In this document: piece after piece, positions 24,856-34,059 of the stretch
Position numbering within the stretch: the first letter of the stretch is position 1
How the letters are laid out: each line of letters opens with the position of its first letter
From: Clostridiaceae bacterium Marseille-Q4145
GTDB lineage: Bacteria > Bacillota > Clostridia > Lachnospirales > Lachnospiraceae
Assembly (NCBI GenBank): GCA_018223365.1
Contig: JAGTTP010000001.1
Coordinates: 124,001-188,000 of the forward strand
DNA: 64,000 bases
Direction: 5' to 3'
Translations under genes and position numbers: made by a program
The notes under the pieces: generated by a model
What the model was told of the DNA's origin: nothing
Databases searched by the model: none
What the model saw: the letters and a program-made list of their open reading frames with translations, nothing else

Positions 24856-26469
24856 TTACAGCTGCGGACCAGCAGATACAAGTGCTTTTCCGTCTGCATT
24901 GCTCTCGTATTTAACAAAGTTTTTCTGGAAACGAGCAGCAAGATCCTTAGCTTTCTCTTCCCACTGAGCAGCGTCAGCGTAGGTATCTCTCGGATCAAGG
25001 ATTGCCGGATCAACACCCGGAAGCTCGGTCGGAACTTCGAAGTTGAAGAACGGAATCTTCTTGGTCGGAGCAGTCAGGATAGCGCCATCCAGGATTGCAT
25101 CGATAATACCACGGGTATCTTTGATGGAAATACGTTTTCCGGTTCCGTTCCATCCGGTATTAACAAGGTAAGCTTTAGCGCCGCTCTTCTTCATTTTCTT
25201 AACCAGCTCATGAGCATATTTGGTCGGATGCAGCTCAAGGAATGCCTGTCCGAAGCATGCGGAGAAGGTCGGGGTCGGCTCAGTGATTCCACGCTCGGTT
25301 CCTGCAAGTTTTGCAGTAAATCCAGACAGGAAGTAGTACTCAGTCTGCTCCGGAGTCAGAATAGATACCGGCGGAAGTACACCAAATGCATCTGCAGACA
25401 GGAAGATTACGTTCTGAGCATCCGGTCCAGCGGATACCGGGTTTACATTCTGAGCAATTTTCTCGATATGGTTAATCGGATAAGATACACGGGTATTCTC
25501 GGTTACGCTCTTATCAGCGAAATCGATCTTTCCGTCTTTGTCAAGAGTAACGTTCTCAAGAAGAGCGTCACGTCTGATTGCATTGTAGATATCCGGCTCG
25601 GAATCTTTATCAAGGTTGATAACTTTTGCATAGCAGCCGCCCTCGAAGTTGAATACTCCGTTGTCATCCCAGCCGTGCTCGTCATCACCGATCAGAAGAC
25701 GTTTCGGGTCGGTAGACAGGGTAGTCTTACCAGTTCCGGAAAGTCCGAAGAAGATAGCAGTATTCTTTCCTTCCATATCTGTGTTTGCAGAGCAGTGCAT
25801 GGAAGCGATGCCCTTCAGCGGCAGATAATAGTTCATCATGGAGAACATACCTTTCTTCATCTCTCCGCCGTACCAGGTATTTGCAATAACCTGCTCACGG
25901 GTAGTGATGTTGAACATAACTGCAGTCTCAGAATTCAGACCCAGCTCTTTGTAATTCTCAACTTTAGCTTTGGATGCGTTGTAAACAACGAAATCCGGCT
26001 CAAAGGTCTCAAGCTCTTCAGCAGTCGGCTGAATGAACATATTGGTTACGAAGTGTGCCTGCCAAGCTACTTCTACGATGAAACGGATAGCCATACGGGT
26101 ATCTTTGTTAGCTCCGCAGAATGCATCTACAACATACAGTTTTTTGTTGGAGAGCTCTTTCTTAGCCAGCTCTTTTACAGCCTCCCATGCTTCCTGGGTT
26201 GCCGGATGATTGTCATTTTTGTACTCATCAGAAGTCCACCATACAGTGTCCTTAGAGTTCTCATCCATTACAATATATTTGTCTTTGGGGGAGCGTCCGG
26301 TATAAATACCAGTCATAACGTTTACTGCACCGAGCTCACTTACCTGTCCTTTTTCGAAACCTTCCAGACCCGGTTTGGTCTCCTCTTCGAAAAGCATCTC
26401 ATAAGAAGGATTGTGTACGATCTCTGTTGTTCCGGTGATACCATACTTGGTTAAATCAATTTTTCCCAT
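24856..26469 (-). CDS. pckA: Phosphoenolpyruvate carboxykinase (ATP)
   Basis: 537 residues. It interconverts oxaloacetate + ATP with phosphoenolpyruvate + CO2 + ADP; in gut fermenters it often runs toward oxaloacetate. Features: the substrate-binding [12 protein letters not shown] near residue 57, the kinase-1a P-loop [11 protein letters not shown], the metal-binding LIGDDEHGW, and the C-terminal [17 protein letters not shown]. All are intact. The leader is about 147 bases long and begins at a promoter overlapped by a perfect 13-bp palindrome. The gene is monocistronic, with a terminator beside the group II intron. Confidence 0.97.
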   Translation of the reverse strand: MGKIDLTKYGITGTTEIVHNPSYEMLFEEETKPGLEGFEKGQVSELGAVNVMTGIYTGRSPKDKYIVMDENSKDTVWWTSDEYKNDNHPATQEAWEAVKELAKKELSNKKLYVVDAFCGANKDTRMAIRFIVEVAWQAHFVTNMFIQPTAEELETFEPDFVVYNASKAKVENYKELGLNSETAVMFNITTREQVIANTWYGGEMKKGMFSMMNYYLPLKGIASMHCSANTDMEGKNTAIFFGLSGTGKTTLSTDPKRLLIGDDEHGWDDNGVFNFEGGCYAKVINLDKDSEPDIYNAIRRDALLENVTLDKDGKIDFADKSVTENTRVSYPINHIEKIAQNVNPVSAGPDAQNVIFLSADAFGVLPPVSILTPEQTEYYFLSGFTAKLAGTERGITEPTPTFSACFGQAFLELHPTKYAHELVKKMKKSGAKAYLVNTGWNGTGKRISIKDTRGIIDAILDGAILTAPTKKIPFFNFEVPTELPGVDPAILDPRDTYADAAQWEEKAKDLAARFQKNFVKYESNADGKALVSAGPQL

Positions 26470-26584
26470 GTTTCACTAGACCTCTTTCTTATATAGTATA
26501 TTCTGCACAGACCCGGAAAATAAGTTTTCCTGTTCTGATTCAGACAACATCAAACTCAGAAAAAGACTTTGTCCTTTTCTTCGT

Positions 26585-26621
26585 TGACATGTGGGAATAA
26601 TTTCATTTTTCCCACATGTCA
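26585..26621 (-). promoter_or_regulatory. 13-bp palindrome over the pckA start site
   Basis: TGACATGTGGGAA (26585-26597) and TTCCCACATGTCA (26609-26621) form a perfect inverted repeat with an 11-base spacer. It begins one base after the -10 box, so it covers the expected transcription start and would also fold as a hairpin at the very 5' end of the mRNA. It is either an operator for a dimeric repressor or a 5' stabilising stem-loop. No T-run follows, so it is not a terminator. Confidence 0.75.
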
Positions 26622-26622
26622 C

Positions 26623-26651
26623 ATTATTGCATTCCGTGAAAAAAATGTCAA
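26623..26651 (-). promoter_or_regulatory. pckA promoter
   Basis: Minus strand TTGACA (26646-26651), 17-base spacer, AATAAT (26623-26628). The -35 box starts three bases past the stop of the small membrane gene. Confidence 0.8.
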
Positions 26652-26653
26652 GC

Positions 26654-26998
26654 TCAAAAGTATTTTTTTAATGCTTTGCTTACTGCAATTCCGTACCAGA
26701 TCAAAGCCAGCGTAAAGATCACGATAAAGGTCATATATAACCCATTAATATTCACAAGATAGCTGTTGATCAGTGATACAATTCCGTAAGCCACCATGAT
26801 ACCTCCAAGCGTATACAGCTTGGGAGCCATGAGGTTTACATATTCCTGTAAATTCTTGCAGGAATTTACATCTGTATCCTTGAATACAAGAAAAGTTTTT
26901 ATAATCTTTCCCTGGGTCTTCAATACATACGCTGAATACAGTGCATAAAATCCGCACCCAAGAATCAAAAGATCCATCAAATTCCAAACTCCGCCCAT
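26654..26998 (-). CDS. Small membrane protein of unknown function
   Basis: 114 residues with three hydrophobic segments (about 5-26, 60-82 and 88-106) and a short charged loop (TDVNSCKNLQEY) between the first two. No family recognised. It starts 9 bases after thrC, with AGGAG positioned within the end of thrC, so it is very likely the last gene of the thrC transcript. The pckA promoter begins right at its stop, and no terminator is visible between them. Confidence 0.7.
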   Translation of the reverse strand: MGGVWNLMDLLILGCGFYALYSAYVLKTQGKIIKTFLVFKDTDVNSCKNLQEYVNLMAPKLYTLGGIMVAYGIVSLINSYLVNINGLYMTFIVIFTLALIWYGIAVSKALKKYF

Positions 26999-27007
26999 AC
27001 TGTTCTC

Positions 27008-28501
27008 CTATTCTACTCCCAGGAAGCTGCGGATCGTCTTTTCCATATCAGCGGCATCACATACCGTAGTATGACGAACTGGAGCTGTACGGATTTCTTC
27101 AATGGCCTTCGGCACATTTACTCCGGAAATTGCACTTAATTCATCCACAAGTTCAAAATCAGACATTCTGCCATATTTTTCTGCGTTAATGGCATCCATA
27201 ACGCTGCGCGTAAATTTATACGGGCTTGCAGTGGAAGCAATCACCGTCTTCGTCTCATCACCGGATTCTGCCTTATATTTTTCATATGCGCAGGCAGCAA
27301 CAGCGGTATGAGTGTCCATCACATATCCTGTATCCTGGAATGTTTTGGAAATTTCCTGTGCTGCTTCTCCTTCCGTTGCGTAATAGCCGCGGAAATCTTC
27401 CAGCTTTTCTTTCATGGCATCCGTAATCGTGTATTTTCCATCTTTGGAAAGAGCATTCATGAGCTCTACATCTTTTGCAGAATCCGATCCGGAAATCAGA
27501 TACAGAAGACGCTCCAGGTTACTGGAGATCAGGATATCCATAGATGGAGAAGTTGTCAAAATGAAAGGACGATTTCTGTCATATTCTCCTGTCTGGAAGA
27601 AGTCATACAAAACTTTGTTGTCATTGGATGCACAGATCAGTTTTCCAATCGGAACACCCAACTGTTTTGCGTAATAAGCTGCCAGAATGTTTCCAAAGTT
27701 TCCGGTAGGTACCACCACGTTAATGGTCTCACCATCTTTGATTTCATTGCTTTCCAGAAGTTTTGCATAGGCATACACATAATATACCACCTGCGGAACC
27801 AGTCTTCCGATATTGATGGAATTGGCACTAGAGAACTGATAGCCAGCTTTATCAAGCTCCTCTGCAAGCGCTTTATTTCCAAAAATAGCTTTTACACCGC
27901 TCTGTGCGTCGTCAAAATTACCATGAATTCCTACAACGAAGGTATTGTCACCTTTCTGGGTAACCATCTGTTTTTCCTGAATGGGACTGACACCGTTCTT
28001 GGGATAAAAAACTATGATCTTCGTGCCTGGTACATCTGCAAATCCGGCCAGTGCTGCCTTTCCTGTATCTCCGGAAGTCGCCGTCAGAATGACAATGTCA
28101 TTTTTGATCTGGTTTTTCTTTGCTGCTGTTGTCATTAGATATGGGAGAATAGACAGAGCCATATCCTTGAACGCAATCGTTGCTCCATGGAACAGTTCCA
28201 GGAAATAAGCACCTTCCACCTTTGCCAGTGGTGCGATGACGCTGGTATCAAACTTTTCATCATAGGCACCCTGTATACAATGCTTTAATTCCTCTTCTGT
28301 AAAATCTGTCAAAAACAGCTTCATAACCTCATAAGCTGTCTCCTGATAGGACATCTTTGAAAGCTCTTTCATTGTAAGAGAAAGCTTCGGGATCTCCATA
28401 GGCACAAACAGTCCACCGTCGCGGGCAAGACCCTGTAATATTGCCTGGGAAGCAGTCACTGCCTCTCCAGCGCCTCTGGTACTCTTGTATAACACTTCCA
28501 T
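27008..28501 (-). CDS. thrC: Threonine synthase
   Basis: 497 residues, the length of the long (yeast/Clostridia) type. It converts O-phosphohomoserine to threonine with pyridoxal phosphate. The PLP lysine lies in FHGATIAFKDMALSI, and the phosphate-binding loop is TATSGDTGKAALAGF. The N-terminal STRG and LARDGGLFVP segments are family hallmarks. The ATG at 28501 has AGAGGAA upstream; an in-frame extension reaching 28561 runs into the preceding terminator and is rejected. No hom or thrB lies beside it. Confidence 0.95.
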   Translation of the reverse strand: MEVLYKSTRGAGEAVTASQAILQGLARDGGLFVPMEIPKLSLTMKELSKMSYQETAYEVMKLFLTDFTEEELKHCIQGAYDEKFDTSVIAPLAKVEGAYFLELFHGATIAFKDMALSILPYLMTTAAKKNQIKNDIVILTATSGDTGKAALAGFADVPGTKIIVFYPKNGVSPIQEKQMVTQKGDNTFVVGIHGNFDDAQSGVKAIFGNKALAEELDKAGYQFSSANSINIGRLVPQVVYYVYAYAKLLESNEIKDGETINVVVPTGNFGNILAAYYAKQLGVPIGKLICASNDNKVLYDFFQTGEYDRNRPFILTTSPSMDILISSNLERLLYLISGSDSAKDVELMNALSKDGKYTITDAMKEKLEDFRGYYATEGEAAQEISKTFQDTGYVMDTHTAVAACAYEKYKAESGDETKTVIASTASPYKFTRSVMDAINAEKYGRMSDFELVDELSAISGVNVPKAIEEIRTAPVRHTTVCDAADMEKTIRSFLGVE

Positions 28502-28553
28502 GTTCCGTTCCTCTTTCCATTTTATGCTTTTAACACTTCGCAGTGTACCACAA

Positions 28554-28592
28554 TAAAGCAAAAAAAGAAAGAGGCATCTGCCTCTTTCTTTC
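28554..28592 (-). terminator. Terminator of the SleB-like gene
   Basis: AAAGAAAGAGGCA / TGCCTCTTTCTTT perfect 13-bp stem with a two-base loop and a T-tract on the minus strand, directly after the hydrolase stop. Confidence 0.85.
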
Positions 28593-29300
28593 CTATAACG
28601 TATAAAAAATATGATTTCCGTGTTCCAGCACCCGGTTCAGACTCTGGTCAAACCAGCTGCTTGTACTCCGTACAGACCGGAAGAATAATGCGCCCTGTGA
28701 CACATCCTCTCCTCCCAATACCCGGTTCACAGCTTCGGTTGTATCTTGAGATACATTCACCCGGTCAATTCTTCCATCCACGGTAGGGGCAAACTGTGCG
28801 CCGCACTCTGTGTTCTGGTAGACCACTCCGGTCACCGTTGCGGGAAAAATTCCGCTCCGCACTCGGTTCATGACCACATTCGCTACCAGCATTTTGCCAA
28901 TGGTATCTTCACCTCCGGCTTCTGCCTCCACTATTCGTAGGAGTACCTGATACTCCTGTTCATCCAAATTTAAATTTGCTGCCGCAGCCTCAGTGGGTAT
29001 TTCCTCAGGTGCCATTTCCGGTACAGACTCTTCCGGAACGGGTTCTTCCGGTACAACTTTCTCTGCCGCTGGTTCTTCCTGAATTGGCTGCACTGCAGCT
29101 TCCTCTGCTGGTATTTCTGTTTCGACGTTTTCTGCTCCTGTCTGGACTTCCTGCTGAAAGGCTGTCGCAAGCTCTTCCGTAAGTACATCCTCTGCAGCAT
29201 ATGCAGTCAGTGTGCCTATACTGCAGGAGTTGAAGGATGCAAGACCTGTTGTCAGGAACGTTCCCAACACAAGCGCTGCAGCCCGATAGCATCTACGCAT
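28593..29300 (-). CDS. Cell wall hydrolase, SleB-like (Hydrolase_2)
   Basis: 235 residues. A signal peptide (about 1-37, cleavage near TAYAA-ED) leads into a long Pro/Glu/Val-rich spacer (about 60-115) and a C-terminal SleB/CwlJ hydrolase domain: EYQVLLRIVEAEAGGE, GKMLVANVVMNRVRSG, TVTGVVYQ and GALFFRS. SleB-type enzymes cleave spore cortex or cell-wall peptidoglycan; the Glu in EAEAGGE is the likely catalytic residue. The ATG at 29300 is chosen for its AAGGAG 7 bases upstream. Its own promoter and terminator make it monocistronic. A germination role is possible but not shown. Confidence 0.85.
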   Translation of the reverse strand: MRRCYRAAALVLGTFLTTGLASFNSCSIGTLTAYAAEDVLTEELATAFQQEVQTGAENVETEIPAEEAAVQPIQEEPAAEKVVPEEPVPEESVPEMAPEEIPTEAAAANLNLDEQEYQVLLRIVEAEAGGEDTIGKMLVANVVMNRVRSGIFPATVTGVVYQNTECGAQFAPTVDGRIDRVNVSQDTTEAVNRVLGGEDVSQGALFFRSVRSTSSWFDQSLNRVLEHGNHIFYTL

Positions 29301-29382
29301 ACATACACTCCTTTTCTTTATGATCGGCATTTATGCCTCTTTCTTCACGAGATGTTTGTGTTCCCGTGGGTTACAGTTTGGC

Positions 29383-29412
29383 ATTATAGCCTGATACAAG
29401 CGAAAAAGTCAA
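29383..29412 (-). promoter_or_regulatory. Promoter of the SleB-like gene
   Basis: Minus strand TTGACT (29407-29412), 18-base spacer, perfect TATAAT (29383-29388). It leaves a leader of roughly 75 bases before the ATG at 29300. Confidence 0.75.
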
Positions 29413-29475
29413 TACAAATATTACAACTTTGTTAACTATTATGAACTTTTATTTTCATTTTTATGACAAAAAATC

Positions 29476-29518
29476 AAAAAAAGAACGCTTTTCATGAATT
29501 TTTATGAAAAGCGTTCCC
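29476..29518 (-). terminator. leuA terminator
   Basis: GAACGCTTTTCAT / ATGAAAAGCGTTC perfect 13-bp stem followed on the minus strand by TTTTTTTGATTTTT. Confidence 0.88.
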
Positions 29519-29535
29519 GTATTTTGTCTATATTT

Positions 29536-31194
29536 TTACTTGACGGAATGGTTAATCGCAGTTAACAATGCATCAATGGATGCACGGATAATATCCGGGT
29601 CGATGGCTGCACCCCAGTGAAGTTTGCCATTCGGAGTCTGAATTCCCACATAAGCGATTGCACTGGAACTGGTTCCTTTGGTCAGTGCATGCTCCTGATA
29701 GGTCACCAGTTTGTAGTCAAATCCATAAGCTTCCTTCAGCGCGTTGCTGACTGCATCCAGACGTCCGTTACCGGTAGCCGTGGTCACTTTCTTCTCACCC
29801 TTGTAGGTAGTTGTTATCTCTGTAGTAATACCATTCACCTGTTTAAAATGAACTTCCGTAATATGATACGGCTCGGTAATTCCGACAAATTTGTCTTCAA
29901 ATACCTGATAAATTTCTGCCGGCTGCAGCTCTTTGTTCTGCTCGTCAGATACTGCTTTGGCTGCATATCCCATAGCCTCACGCATCTTCGGCGGCATCTC
30001 GATACCGTAGTTTCTCTCCAGAATATAACCAACACCGCCCTTTCCGGACTGACTGTTGATACGAATAACATCAGCATCGTAGCTTCTTCCCACATCGGTA
30101 GGATCAATAGGCAGATACGGCACGGTCCAGTGATCCGGATGTTTTTCCTCGATCCACTTCATGCCCTTTGCAATCGCGTCCTGATGAGAACCGGAAAATG
30201 CAGCAAATACCAACGCACCACTGTATGGATTTCTTTCATTGACCTTCATGCCCGTGTAGTGCTCATAGCCATCGCAGATCTCGGTCATATTGGAAAAGTC
30301 AAGTTCCGGATTCACACCCTGGGCATACATATTCATGGCAACAGTAACAATATCCACATTACCGGTACGCTCACCGTTTCCAAACAAAGTTCCTTCTACA
30401 CGGTCAGCACCGGCCAGAAGTCCCATCTCCGTATCGGCTACCCCACAGCCTCTGTCGTTATGGGGATGCAGGGAAACCAACACGTTTTCTCTATATTTCA
30501 AGTGTTTGCTGATATATTCAATCTGCTGTGCATAAACATGGGGCATGGAATGCTGTACGGTTACCGGCAGGTTGATGATGGCTTTTCTGTCGGCCGTCGG
30601 TTTCCATACATCCAGAACTGCGTTGCAGACTTCCAGTGCGTATTCCGGCTCAGTTCCAGTGAAACTTTCCGGGCTGTACTCAAAACGATAATCCGCTCCG
30701 GCTTCCTCGGTCAACTGCTGCAGCAGTTTTGCACCTTCAACAGCAATCTTAAGGATCTCTTCTTTTGATTTACGGAATACCTGTTCTCTCTGAGAAAGAG
30801 AAGTTGAATTATAGACATGCACGATAGCATTTTTTACACCTTTTAATGCTTCAAAGGTTTTGCGGATAATATGCTCTCTGGCCTGAGTCAGTACCTGCAC
30901 GGTTACGTCATCCGGGATCAGATCCTGCTCAATCAAAGCTCTTAAAAACTCATACTCCGTCTCAGATGCTGCCGGGAATCCTACCTCTATCTCTTTAAAT
31001 CCAATCTTCACCAGCATCTGGAAGAAATCCAGCTTCTGCTGTAAAGTCATAGGAACCACCAACGCCTGGTTACCATCACGCAGATCAACGCTGCACCATA
31101 CCGGGGCATGATCCACATACTCTTTGTCTGCCCAGTCCATGCATCTTTCAGGCGGCATAAAATACTGTCTCGTATACTTCTTGTAATTCATCAT
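29536..31194 (-). CDS. leuA: 2-isopropylmalate synthase
   Basis: 552 residues, the longer LeuA type. It condenses acetyl-CoA with 2-oxoisovalerate, the committed step of leucine synthesis. The HMGL-like barrel shows VWCSVDLRDGNQALVVPM, GFKEIEVGFPAASETEY and the metal-binding SLHPHNDRGCGVADTE. The C-terminal LeuA dimer/allosteric domain (PYHITEVHFKQVNG...) suggests leucine feedback. The ATG at 31194 has AAGGAG 9 bases upstream; the frame extends into the leader but would start within the T-box terminator. No leuBCD follow. Control is by a leucine T-box. Confidence 0.95.
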   Translation of the reverse strand: MMNYKKYTRQYFMPPERCMDWADKEYVDHAPVWCSVDLRDGNQALVVPMTLQQKLDFFQMLVKIGFKEIEVGFPAASETEYEFLRALIEQDLIPDDVTVQVLTQAREHIIRKTFEALKGVKNAIVHVYNSTSLSQREQVFRKSKEEILKIAVEGAKLLQQLTEEAGADYRFEYSPESFTGTEPEYALEVCNAVLDVWKPTADRKAIINLPVTVQHSMPHVYAQQIEYISKHLKYRENVLVSLHPHNDRGCGVADTEMGLLAGADRVEGTLFGNGERTGNVDIVTVAMNMYAQGVNPELDFSNMTEICDGYEHYTGMKVNERNPYSGALVFAAFSGSHQDAIAKGMKWIEEKHPDHWTVPYLPIDPTDVGRSYDADVIRINSQSGKGGVGYILERNYGIEMPPKMREAMGYAAKAVSDEQNKELQPAEIYQVFEDKFVGITEPYHITEVHFKQVNGITTEITTTYKGEKKVTTATGNGRLDAVSNALKEAYGFDYKLVTYQEHALTKGTSSSAIAYVGIQTPNGKLHWGAAIDPDIIRASIDALLTAINHSVK

Positions 31195-31300
31195 TGTTTC
31201 TTTCTCCTTCATTCTACATTCTTTCACATTTTTCTTCTGTGAAACAAAGCAAACGCCAAAGATTCCTGGGACCGTTTTGTTTTGATATTTCTTATATAAC

Positions 31301-31613
31301 AAAAAAGCCTCCGTCTTCCGGTCTGTTACTAAGACCGAGAGACGAAGGACTAAACTGTTCTACGCGGTACCACTCTCATTTTGCAAAATAGTTCGCACAC
31401 TTACCGGATACGGAAATTACTTTCTTATATCCTCCCCTTCGTAACGGCAGGGACTCCGTCTGTATCTACTTTCTTCTTATATATAGAAGATTTCGGACAG
31501 CCGCTCCGAGGCGAGTTCCAAACATTCTCTCTGCTGTCTCACACCAACCGACAGCTCTCTGAAATCAAGTCCGAATGTACTATTCCTCATCAACGCATTT
31601 ACTTATTTCACTG
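31301..31613 (-). promoter_or_regulatory. T-box leader of leuA
   Basis: Minus strand leader with the T-box core AGAGTGGTACCGC (31364-31376). The terminator CCTTCGTCTCTCGGTCT...AGACCGGAAGACGGAGG plus a T-run (31301-31348) follows. Stem I shows AGAGAGCTGTCGGTTGG...GAGACAGC, and GGAACTCGCC offers CTC as the probable Leu specifier. Leucine starvation should therefore switch leuA on. Confidence 0.9.
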
Positions 31614-31619
31614 TAAATT

Positions 31620-31648
31620 ATGATAGCAAAACCTGTCGCAAATGTCAA
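31620..31648 (-). promoter_or_regulatory. leuA T-box promoter
   Basis: Minus strand TTGACA (31643-31648), 17-base spacer, TATCAT (31620-31625). Confidence 0.85.
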
Positions 31649-31659
31649 GTTGTACTTTT

Positions 31660-32946
31660 TTATTTAATCGCATCCAGAGCTGCAGAAATATCTGCAATAA
31701 GATCTTCCTTGTCTTCCAGCCCAAGGCTGATGCGAATCAGTTCTGCTGGTACTCCTGCTTCCTTTAACTGTTCATCATTCATCTGTCTATGGGTGGAAGT
31801 TGCCGGATTCAGGCAGCAGGTTCTGGCATCTGCCACGTGAGTTTCAATAGCGCCCAATTTCAGGTTCTTCATAAAGGTGGAAGCTGCTTCGCGCCCCCCT
31901 TTTAACCCAAAGGAAACAACACCGCATCCACCGTTCGGCAGGTATTTCTGTGCTCTTTCATAATATTTATTTGAGGGAAGCCCCGGATAATTAACATAGG
32001 CTACCTTTGAATGGTTTTCCAGAAATTCTGCCACAGCCTGTCCATTTTCTACATGCTTTGGCATCCGCACATGCAGGGACTCCAGACCCAGATTCAGGAT
32101 AAAAGCACTTTGCGGAGACTGCATACAGCCCAAATCACGCATAAGCTGTGCGGTACATTTTGTAATAAACGCACCCTCTTTTCCGAATTTTTCTGCATAA
32201 GTAATTCCATGATAACTCTCATCTGGTGTGCAAAGCCCCGGATATTTATCAGCATGTGCCATCCAGTCAAACTTTCCGCTGTCCACAATAGCTCCGCCAA
32301 GGGCCGCTCCATGTCCATCCATATATTTGGTAGTGGAATGAGTAACGATGTCGGCCCCCCACTCAATAGGTCTGCAGTTTACCGGTGTCGGGAACGTATT
32401 GTCCACCATCAGAGGAACACCATGGGCATGAGCCACCTTCGCAAACAGTTCAATGTCCAGAACCGTCAGAGCCGGATTGGCAATGGTCTCTCCAAACATC
32501 AATTTTGTATTCGGTTTGAATGCCGCATTTAACTCCTCTTCCGTTGCATCCGGAGATACAAAGGTTGCTGTAATTCCCATCTTTGCCATAGTGACGGCGA
32601 TTAAGTTAAAAGTCCCCCCATAAATAGAAGAAGATGCCACGATATGATCACCACATTCGCAGATATTGAACATTGCCATAAAATTCGCCGCCTGGCCACT
32701 GGATGTGAGCATAGCTGCCGTTCCACCTTCCATTGCTGCAATTTTGGCTGCCACATGATCATTGGTAGGGTTCTGCAAACGACTGTAGAAATATCCTTCC
32801 GCTTCCAGATCAAACAGTTTTCCCATATCCTCACTGGTGTTATACTTGAAGGTGGTAGACTGAATAATCGGCACCTGTCTCGGCTCTCCATTTCCCGGTG
32901 TATAGCCTCCCTGCACGCATTTTGTTCCCATTCTATACTCGCACAT
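31660..32946 (-). CDS. metY: O-acetylhomoserine sulfhydrylase / aminocarboxypropyltransferase
   Basis: 428 residues of the Cys/Met PLP-dependent family. It forms homocysteine from O-acetylhomoserine and sulfide. Markers: YSRLQNPT near 53, SGQAANFMAM and SSIYGGT, the cofactor aspartate in VDNTFPTP, and the PLP lysine in HSTTKYMDGHG about residue 210. The C-terminal CCLNPATSTHRQM and RISLGLED are typical. The start has GGAG at good spacing. It begins 3 bases after the stop of the acyltransferase gene, so it is co-transcribed with two envelope-type genes, and no SAM riboswitch is seen. Confidence 0.93.
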   Translation of the reverse strand: MCEYRMGTKCVQGGYTPGNGEPRQVPIIQSTTFKYNTSEDMGKLFDLEAEGYFYSRLQNPTNDHVAAKIAAMEGGTAAMLTSSGQAANFMAMFNICECGDHIVASSSIYGGTFNLIAVTMAKMGITATFVSPDATEEELNAAFKPNTKLMFGETIANPALTVLDIELFAKVAHAHGVPLMVDNTFPTPVNCRPIEWGADIVTHSTTKYMDGHGAALGGAIVDSGKFDWMAHADKYPGLCTPDESYHGITYAEKFGKEGAFITKCTAQLMRDLGCMQSPQSAFILNLGLESLHVRMPKHVENGQAVAEFLENHSKVAYVNYPGLPSNKYYERAQKYLPNGGCGVVSFGLKGGREAASTFMKNLKLGAIETHVADARTCCLNPATSTHRQMNDEQLKEAGVPAELIRISLGLEDKEDLIADISAALDAIK

Positions 32947-32949
32947 ATT

Positions 32950-34059
32950 TTAACTCTCCTTTGTTTGTTTTATCTCTAATAGTTGATTCATTTTATCGCA
33001 AAAAGTCTGTTCTTTCCTATATAATGTAGTCTTCCTATATGCTATCCCCGCCAGCCGGAATATTCTCTGTCTGAACAGCTCAATACAAGTACAGACCAGA
33101 TAAACAATCACCGCAATCAATGCTGCATAAATGACAGCCCAGTGGGTTCTTGCCACCTTACTGGCGCGGAAGGTATCCCATACCAGATATCGGATCAGAT
33201 AATTATCATGAATGAGATAAACGCCAAATGCTGCTCCTGCTATTTTCAGAATCAGTCCATCGAATCTCGTCTCTTTCCATGAAAAATTTCGAACCGCCAC
33301 AAAAAGAGAAAATGTAGACAGCAATGCCAATGGTGAATTGTAATTCAGAAAATATCCCGTATCCTCCAGGTGAAGTTCTACAGACGCATAAACACTTGCA
33401 AGCACCAGTAATGAACATCCCACATATCCCAAAATTCCACGAAGCACATACTTTCGATCTGCTTTCATATGAAGCTTCACATACCCAGCCAACAATACCA
33501 GAAAGAGAAATCCGGGCAGATCCCGCCCGTTAAAGGATCCATAGGTATCCGTCTGAAACAGCATATGGTTAACACTCAAAAACCATGCTAAAAGCACCAA
33601 TAGATATTGATACTGCTGCTTGCTGATCCGTGTTGCTATCATCCCAACAAATGGCATCAGAAGCACTATCGCCATATAGACGGATGCAAACCAGTAGGTC
33701 TTCGAAGAAATCGGCAAAATTGCCTTTACTCCATCTGCCCATCCGGCCTGTCCGAAAAGAGCTGACAGCAGGAAAATGTTGAAGGAATAAAAAGCTACTT
33801 GCTTCCATAATTTTATCGCACGCTCTGACTTAAATGACCGGTCAATGGCAAAATAGCCACCGATCATCACAAAGCAGTTCACATGAACTACTGAAAATGA
33901 CTGAATTAAATAAGAAAGAAAATAGTTTACTGTGCCATATCCAAGTTTTGCAGTTACTCTTCCATGAAACAGACAGTGCCCAATCACAATCATATACATA
34001 CAGAGAATCCGGAGCAGTTCAAAATTTACCTGACGTTTCTTATGCATTACTATCTCCAT
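32950..34059 (-). CDS. Acyltransferase-3 family membrane protein
   Basis: 369 residues with about ten membrane segments. The N-terminal FELLRILCMYMIVIGHCLFHG contains the His of the acyltransferase_3 (OafA/NodX-type) family; ISSKTYWFASVYMAIVLLMPF and AAFGVYLIHDNYLIRYLVW are also typical. Such proteins O-acylate surface glycans, using acetyl-CoA. It overlaps the stop of the large membrane protein upstream by one base and precedes metY by 3 bases. The acceptor is unknown; a cell-surface polysaccharide made with the help of its upstream partner is a reasonable guess. Confidence 0.85.
   Translation of the reverse strand: MEIVMHKKRQVNFELLRILCMYMIVIGHCLFHGRVTAKLGYGTVNYFLSYLIQSFSVVHVNCFVMIGGYFAIDRSFKSERAIKLWKQVAFYSFNIFLLSALFGQAGWADGVKAILPISSKTYWFASVYMAIVLLMPFVGMIATRISKQQYQYLLVLLAWFLSVNHMLFQTDTYGSFNGRDLPGFLFLVLLAGYVKLHMKADRKYVLRGILGYVGCSLLVLASVYASVELHLEDTGYFLNYNSPLALLSTFSLFVAVRNFSWKETRFDGLILKIAGAAFGVYLIHDNYLIRYLVWDTFRASKVARTHWAVIYAALIAVIVYLVCTCIELFRQRIFRLAGIAYRKTTLYRKEQTFCDKMNQLLEIKQTKES

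Noticed and set aside
31195..31302. Upstream start for leuA
   Set aside because: It would place the coding start inside the T-box terminator; AAGGAG precedes the ATG at 31194.
32947..33000. SAM riboswitch ahead of metY
   Set aside because: Only three bases separate metY from the preceding stop, and no S-box core is present.
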